64,000 nt of DNA. Origin: Brevibacillus_H sp041920465 (lineage in GTDB: Bacteria > Bacillota > Bacilli > Brevibacillales > Brevibacillaceae). Of the stretch, positions 60,167 to 64,000 are shown piece by piece. The stretch lies in the NCBI GenBank assembly GCA_041920465.1, contig JBHGXW010000019.1, forward strand, positions 95,489-159,488, in the 5' to 3' direction. Made by a program: the position numbers and the translations under genes. Numbering within the stretch: position 1 is the first letter of the stretch; every line of letters begins with the position of its first letter. The notes below the pieces were generated by a model. That model searched no databases, was not told where the DNA came from, and saw only the letters and a program-made list of their open reading frames with translations.

Positions 60167-61684
60167 ATGGAAGAAAATATCAGTACTGTGCTGAGAGCAA
60201 AATCATTTGCGTTAGCGGAACAAACGATTGCTGTCCTACCGGAACAAAGCAGAATTATGACACTGCTCGTTGGTGATATTGAGCATACCTATTCCGTCAT
60301 TATTGAATTGATCCATGCCCTTATTGACTCAATTGAGTCAGGGAACTCCGATGAATTGCTAAGAAAGGCACAACAACTGTCTTTTTCGAATGCTAAAGGA
60401 AAAGTTCCCATCCGCCATACTTTTGAACAAATCAGACAATTTAGACAATTGCTGTTAAGTGAGGTTCAAAAGTATGGCGAAAGCTTAACGAATGTGGAAC
60501 AATGGAAAGAACTGTTGTCGCTTCAGCAACTCATTCATGAACAAATTGATTTGTTTGCTGAGACCTATATCGGTTCCTATGAACAGGCTGAAAAAGGCAT
60601 CAGCTTTGAAGGAGAACCGTTTCCGGAGTATGATCAATGGTTTAAAGATGTTGTATGGAATGAGCTTTCCCGATTGGTCATGCTTTCCCGTGAAATAGGA
60701 GTTCTCATCATTGACAAAAACCTGATCATTCAGGAAGTGAATCTGGCCCTAACTAAGCTGTTGAACGTTGACCGCGGGGAGATCCTTGGACACAACATCG
60801 ATGATATCTTTCAACCCCAGAAGAATCATCGTTTCATTCAACGGGTGGTCGAACGAGGAGAGCATGGCCATTATGTGGCGGAATTTAGTGGGAGATGGTT
60901 TACCATCAGTACCAGGCCACTCTATCTTCATGACGAATTGTGGGGCGTCATCGTCGTCGTGCGTGATCTGACCCATTATAAAGCACTGGAAGAGGAACTT
61001 AGCAAACGGGAAGCACTGGCGTCAGTCGGGCAATTGGCAGCCGGAATGGCTCATGAGATTCGCAACCCGCTCACTTCCATCAAAGGGTTTATTCAACTGA
61101 TCCAAGAACAGTCCACAACGAAACAGCATGATTCCTATTATTCGGTTATACTGGCAGAAATAGAGCGGATTGACGGACTGATTAACGATGTATTAGTTCT
61201 GGCGAGATACCGGGATGATAAGATTGTATTAGAGAATTTTCAGGTGATAGAAGAAGTGATTGGCGTGGTAAGGTTGCTGGAACCGGAGACGAATCGGCAC
61301 AATATTACCATTGAATTGAAGGTAGACGCAGTCAATACCAGAATCCACGGTTACCGCGCAAGGATTAAACAAGTATTTTTGAATTTAATGAAAAATGCTT
61401 TAGAAGCTCTCGTTGATCATGGAACAACTATTTATGTAAATGTTTTTACGACGAATGATCATGTGGTAGTCACCGTCGAAGATGACGGGCCAGGCATACC
61501 TCCCAATTTGATCCAGCATTTGTTTGTACCGTTCTTTACAACGAAGTCGGAAGGGACAGGTCTTGGCTTGTCCACTTCCCAACGGATTGTAACAGATCAT
61601 GGCGGCCGGATTTTTGCGAACAATTCCGAAAATTATGGTGGAGCCCGTTTTGAAGTAAGGTTGCCGTTGTTAAAAGATCGTTGA
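60167..61684 (+). CDS. PAS-domain sensor histidine kinase (soluble, orphan)
   Basis: A 505-residue kinase without membrane segments. Residues about 1-160 form a helical sensor region. A PAS domain follows (GVLIIDKNLIIQEVNLALTK, ISTRPLYLHDELWGVIVVVRD). HisKA has the phosphorylated His in AAGMAHEIRNPLTSIKGFIQ (about 294), and HATPase_c has NLMKNALEAL, DDGPGIP and GTGLGLSTSQR. The set resembles Bacillus sporulation kinases. ATG 60167 follows GAGAGGATAC; a TTG at 60149 is an alternative. No response regulator is adjacent. Confidence 0.85.
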   Translation: MEENISTVLRAKSFALAEQTIAVLPEQSRIMTLLVGDIEHTYSVIIELIHALIDSIESGNSDELLRKAQQLSFSNAKGKVPIRHTFEQIRQFRQLLLSEVQKYGESLTNVEQWKELLSLQQLIHEQIDLFAETYIGSYEQAEKGISFEGEPFPEYDQWFKDVVWNELSRLVMLSREIGVLIIDKNLIIQEVNLALTKLLNVDRGEILGHNIDDIFQPQKNHRFIQRVVERGEHGHYVAEFSGRWFTISTRPLYLHDELWGVIVVVRDLTHYKALEEELSKREALASVGQLAAGMAHEIRNPLTSIKGFIQLIQEQSTTKQHDSYYSVILAEIERIDGLINDVLVLARYRDDKIVLENFQVIEEVIGVVRLLEPETNRHNITIELKVDAVNTRIHGYRARIKQVFLNLMKNALEALVDHGTTIYVNVFTTNDHVVVTVEDDGPGIPPNLIQHLFVPFFTTKSEGTGLGLSTSQRIVTDHGGRIFANNSENYGGARFEVRLPLLKDR

Positions 61685-61793
61685 CATTTTCACGATTTCG
61701 CCCATTTTATTGTGTAAAATATCATTTTCACAAAAGAATGGCTTCTGCTATGATGAGAAAGTGTTTTCAGATTCAAACATTCTGGGAGGCGTT

Positions 61794-62504
61794 ATGGGCG
61801 CAAATTTAACAGTCTGGCTTGCTTTCGGGGCGGGTTTTCTTTCCTTTATCTCACCTTGTTGCCTGCCATTATATCCATCCTTCTTATCCTATATTACCGG
61901 GGTAACGATTGATGAGGTTAAGAAAGGCAGAACGGTATTTCGTAAACAAGCTTTGTACCATACACTCTTTTTTATCATCGGTTTTTCCATCGTGTTTATT
62001 GCTTTAGGTTTGTCCACTTCATGGATTGGCAGTTTCTTTGCCGATTATAAGAACCTGATCCGTCAATTGGGTGGAATTCTTTTGGTTGTCATTGGTCTTG
62101 TCATGTTGGGAATATTCAAGATGGACTGGATGATGCGCAACTGGCAGATTGAATTAAAAAGCCGTCCCTTGGGGTATACTGGTTCTATCTTGGTCGGTAT
62201 TACCTATGCTGCCGGTTGGACACCTTGTGTCGGGCCGATTCTTTCGGGGATCATTGTCCTAGGCGTTACAGACCCGACGCGGGCACTTACCTACACGTTA
62301 GCCTATACAATTGGGTTCGCTATCCCTTTCTTCGTGATGACCTTCTTTGTAAGCAAGATCAAATGGCTGATCCAATACTCCGAAATGTTTATGAAGATCG
62401 GCGGGGGATTCATGATTTTTTTTGGCATCTTATTGTATACCGACATGATGACAGGAATCACAACGGTATTGATCCAGATGTTTGGAGGCTTTACAGGTTT
62501 CTAA
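61794..62504 (+). CDS. ccdA: Cytochrome c biogenesis / thiol-disulfide interchange membrane protein CcdA
   Basis: A 236-residue protein with six membrane segments. The CcdA motifs with paired Pro-Cys are present: FLSFISPCCLPLYPSFLSYI in segment 1 and GWTPCVGPILSGI in segment 4. It moves reducing equivalents across the membrane to extracytoplasmic thioredoxin-like proteins. ATG 61794 follows TGGGAGGCG. The neighbouring TlpA-like gene starts 18 bp downstream and should be the redox partner. Confidence 0.92.
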   Translation: MGANLTVWLAFGAGFLSFISPCCLPLYPSFLSYITGVTIDEVKKGRTVFRKQALYHTLFFIIGFSIVFIALGLSTSWIGSFFADYKNLIRQLGGILLVVIGLVMLGIFKMDWMMRNWQIELKSRPLGYTGSILVGITYAAGWTPCVGPILSGIIVLGVTDPTRALTYTLAYTIGFAIPFFVMTFFVSKIKWLIQYSEMFMKIGGGFMIFFGILLYTDMMTGITTVLIQMFGGFTGF

Positions 62505-62522
62505 CAGGAGTTGGCTGCCGAT

Positions 62523-63086
62523 ATGCGCAAATTTATTTTCTTTTTGATCTTGTCTATCCTGTTGGGCTATACGATCTTCGAACAAACAAAGCAATCTCAT
62601 GTGGAGACCAAGGCTCAAGTAGAGACTAAGGCTCAAGTAGAGACTAAGGCGACACAGCAAAAGCAGGAAGCATTGCAGGCTGCTTCTTTTGCATTGAAGG
62701 GATTGGACAATCAGACATATGAATTCAGAGGTTCCCGGGAAAAGCCGCTGGTGCTTAACTTTTGGGCATCCTGGTGCGTTCCTTGCCAGCAAGAAGCGTC
62801 TGACCTGAAACAGTTTTACGAAACATTCCGGAACCAAATTGATCTTTACGCCATTAATTTGACGAGTGAGGATAAACTTCAGCAGGTTGCAGCTTTTGTG
62901 AAGAAGTACCATTTGACGTTCCCTATCTTGTTGGATGAAGAAGGCAAGGTTGCCGATAGTTATCGAATTCAGGCGATCCCGACGACATTTTTTATTGACA
63001 AAAGTGGAGTTGTCGTACATACAGTGATCGGTATGGTTGACCCGCACACACTGGAGCAATATACAAAACAACTTCTTGGCAAGTGA
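62523..63086 (+). CDS. Membrane-anchored thioredoxin-like protein (TlpA/ResA family)
   Basis: A 187-residue protein with an N-terminal anchor (MRKFIFFLILSILLGYTIF), a charged linker made of three VETKA(Q/T) repeats, and a thioredoxin domain with the redox motif WASWCVPC (about 80-87) and cis-Pro loop IQAIPTTFFIDKSG. It should reduce or oxidise cysteines outside the membrane, for example apocytochrome c, with electrons from CcdA. The start at 62523 has GGAG 12 nt upstream; the frame opens at 62511. Confidence 0.88.
   Translation: MRKFIFFLILSILLGYTIFEQTKQSHVETKAQVETKAQVETKATQQKQEALQAASFALKGLDNQTYEFRGSREKPLVLNFWASWCVPCQQEASDLKQFYETFRNQIDLYAINLTSEDKLQQVAAFVKKYHLTFPILLDEEGKVADSYRIQAIPTTFFIDKSGVVVHTVIGMVDPHTLEQYTKQLLGK
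62601..62654 (+). repeat. 18-bp tandem repeat in the TlpA-like linker
   Basis: Three consecutive 18-bp units (62601-62618, 62619-62636, 62637-62654) encode VETKAQ, VETKAQ and VETKAT. The first two differ at two bases and the third diverges at its end. Confidence 0.9.
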
Positions 63087-63184
63087 TGTTATTGATACAA
63101 TAATGTTATACATGCAAAAATGGTAATCATGCAGGAGATCTCCTTTTACAAAGTCTGGACTCTTGCCGCCGTGTGATTACGAAA

Positions 63185-63234
63185 AACACCTCGCTGAACT
63201 AGTGAGTAGCGATTTCAGCGAGGTGTTGCTATTT
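63185..63234. terminator. Terminator between the TlpA-like gene and the rRNA operon
   Basis: AACACCTCGCTGAA (63185-63198) and TTCAGCGAGGTGTT (63214-63227) form a perfect 14-bp stem, followed by GCTATTTG. The region from here to 63390 holds nothing else that I can support. Confidence 0.8.
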
Positions 63235-63392
63235 GATTACACTGGAAGTTTAAGAGCTTTTATCGTTTTAATCAGGTTTCTATGCTGGACCGGTAATATC
63301 TTTTTACGCAGGAAACAGTAGCCATAAAAATATGGTTAAGGCTGGAGAGACAAGGTTGGTTAGAATTAGCAGAAAAAATATAAATAAAACTG

Positions 63393-63422
63393 TTGACGTT
63401 TAGGGAGTAAACATGCTATATT
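63393..63422 (+). promoter_or_regulatory. rRNA operon promoter P1
   Basis: TTGACG (63393-63398), 18-nt spacer, TATATT (63417-63422). Confidence 0.75.
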
Positions 63423-63453
63423 TTAAAAGTCGCTTCTAACGAGAATGAAAAAC

Positions 63454-63482
63454 TTGACAACGAAGTTGCGATGCGTTAAAAT
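63454..63482 (+). promoter_or_regulatory. rRNA operon promoter P2
   Basis: TTGACA (63454-63459), 17-nt spacer, TAAAAT (63477-63482). Tandem with P1, as usual in Bacillales rrn operons. Confidence 0.85.
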
Positions 63483-63495
63483 TATAAAATTGTGA

Positions 63496-63510
63496 TGCTC
63501 TTTGAAAACT
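63496..63510 (+). promoter_or_regulatory. boxA-type antitermination signal
   Basis: TGCTCTTTGAAAACT is the conserved boxA-like leader element of Bacillales rRNA operons, recruiting Nus factors. Confidence 0.8.
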
Positions 63511-63529
63511 GAACAATAAAGCGTTTTAC

Positions 63530-63605
63530 CGAAGTAATGCCAGTAGTGACGCTGAGGTACTTCAGTATCGAAGTGATGCCAAGGTGGTTACGCTGATATA
63601 CTTCG
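63530..63605 (+). repeat. Imperfect direct repeat in the rRNA leader
   Basis: Two units of about 35 nt (63530-63563 and 63569-63605) share CGAAGT-ATGCCA, ACGCTGA and TACTTC. They lie between boxA and mature 16S. Confidence 0.7.
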
Positions 63606-63655
63606 TGAATCACTAGCCAAGCAAGAATGAACCAACGATCAATTTCTTTCTTTAA

Positions 63656-64000
63656 TTTATTGGAGAGTTTGATCCTGGCTCAGGACGAACGCTGGTGGCG
63701 TGCCTAATACATGCAAGTCGAGCGGACCAATAGAAGCTTGCTTCTGTTGGTTAGCGGCGGACGGGTGAGTAACACGTGGGCAACCTGCCTGTAAGACTGG
63801 GATAACTTCGGGAAACCGGAGCTAATACCGGATAATTCACTCCCTCGCATGAGGGGGTGTTGAAAGTCGGTTCACGCTGACACTTACAGATGGGCCCGCG
63901 GCGCATTAGCTAGTTGGTGAGGTAATGGCTCACCAAGGCGACGATGCGTAGCCGACCTGAGAGGGTGATCGGCCACACTGGGACTGAGACACGGCCCAGA
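63656..64000 (+). rRNA. 16S ribosomal RNA, 5' part (cut by window edge)
   Basis: The 5' end TTTATTGGAGAGTTTGATCC and CTGGCTCAGGACGAACGCTG are universal 16S sequence. The gene continues through V1-V2 (GCGGCGGACGGGTGAGTAAC) and runs off the window at CACGGCCCAGA. The start is estimated by analogy with B. subtilis. V1/V2 resemble Alicyclobacillaceae-like Bacillales, a guess only. Confidence 0.97.

Noticed and set aside
63087..63655. tRNA genes before the rRNA operon
   Set aside because: No cloverleaf or conserved GGTTCRANTCC segment found by eye; a tRNAscan run would be decisive.
1..64000. CRISPR array, prophage or complete insertion sequence
   Set aside because: No regularly spaced repeats with unique spacers, no phage structural genes and no intact transposase were seen.

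Overview
The window looks like the chromosome of a Gram-positive, endospore-forming member of the Bacillales. The evidence is strong AGGAGG-type ribosome binding sites with GTG/TTG starts, a small acid-soluble spore protein, topoisomerase IV genes parE-parC, many gene families typical of Bacillus relatives (YtpQ, YfhH, YfmL, YfmM, DUF3900, DUF441) and the 5' end of a Bacillales 16S rRNA at the right edge. An Alicyclobacillaceae-like genus (Effusibacillus/Tumebacillus type) is my guess from the 16S start and moderate GC; it is not proven.

Layout. 0-13 kb: housekeeping and poorly characterised genes (ArsR-like regulator, sspP, a lipoprotein, an Apea-like HEPN protein, ABC-F, DEAD helicase, Ser/Thr kinase, HD hydrolase, DUF441, YfhH). 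13-18 kb: an amino acid permease, an AT-rich and probably acquired YebC/YeeI gene preceded by a structured non-coding element, a cyclophilin lipoprotein and a Cys/Met-metabolism PLP enzyme. 18.2-23.9 kb: one operon of ECF sigma factor, membrane-anchored beta-propeller anti-sigma candidate, large membrane protein, ABC ATPase and ABC permease. 24-31 kb: small proteins, a stand-alone YebC C-terminal mini-protein, parE and parC. 31-33 kb: a secreted subtilase.

33.4-45.5 kb is the metabolic centre: a divergent PucR-type regulator, then semialdehyde dehydrogenase, omega-aminotransferase, acyl-CoA ligase, PreT-like and PreA dihydropyrimidine dehydrogenase subunits, dihydropyrimidinase and beta-ureidopropionase. 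Together these can take uracil/thymine through dihydropyrimidine, N-carbamoyl-beta-alanine and beta-alanine to an acyl-CoA. A nearby NCS1 permease (47.9-49.4 kb) is a likely base importer. Around it lie a sensor kinase and a UbiD-type decarboxylase. 52-55 kb is a TPP-riboswitch-controlled ThiZ-ThiX-ThiY-like importer for a thiamine pyrimidine precursor. 56-63 kb carries a MaoC hydratase plus CoA-transferase pair, a phenylalanine-hydroxylase-like enzyme with a long C-terminal extension, a PAS sensor kinase and a CcdA-TlpA pair. The end is an rRNA operon with tandem promoters and a boxA-type leader.

The most unusual non-coding signal is a family of terminator-like intergenic hairpins sharing a 3' module (TTAGCC then TCGGGTGGG) at several sites. 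In two of them the interior holds arrays of tiny stem-loops whose stems differ in sequence but stay paired, while the loop is constant (GTCCT on one strand, AGGAC on the other). No tRNA, CRISPR array, complete insertion sequence or prophage was seen.
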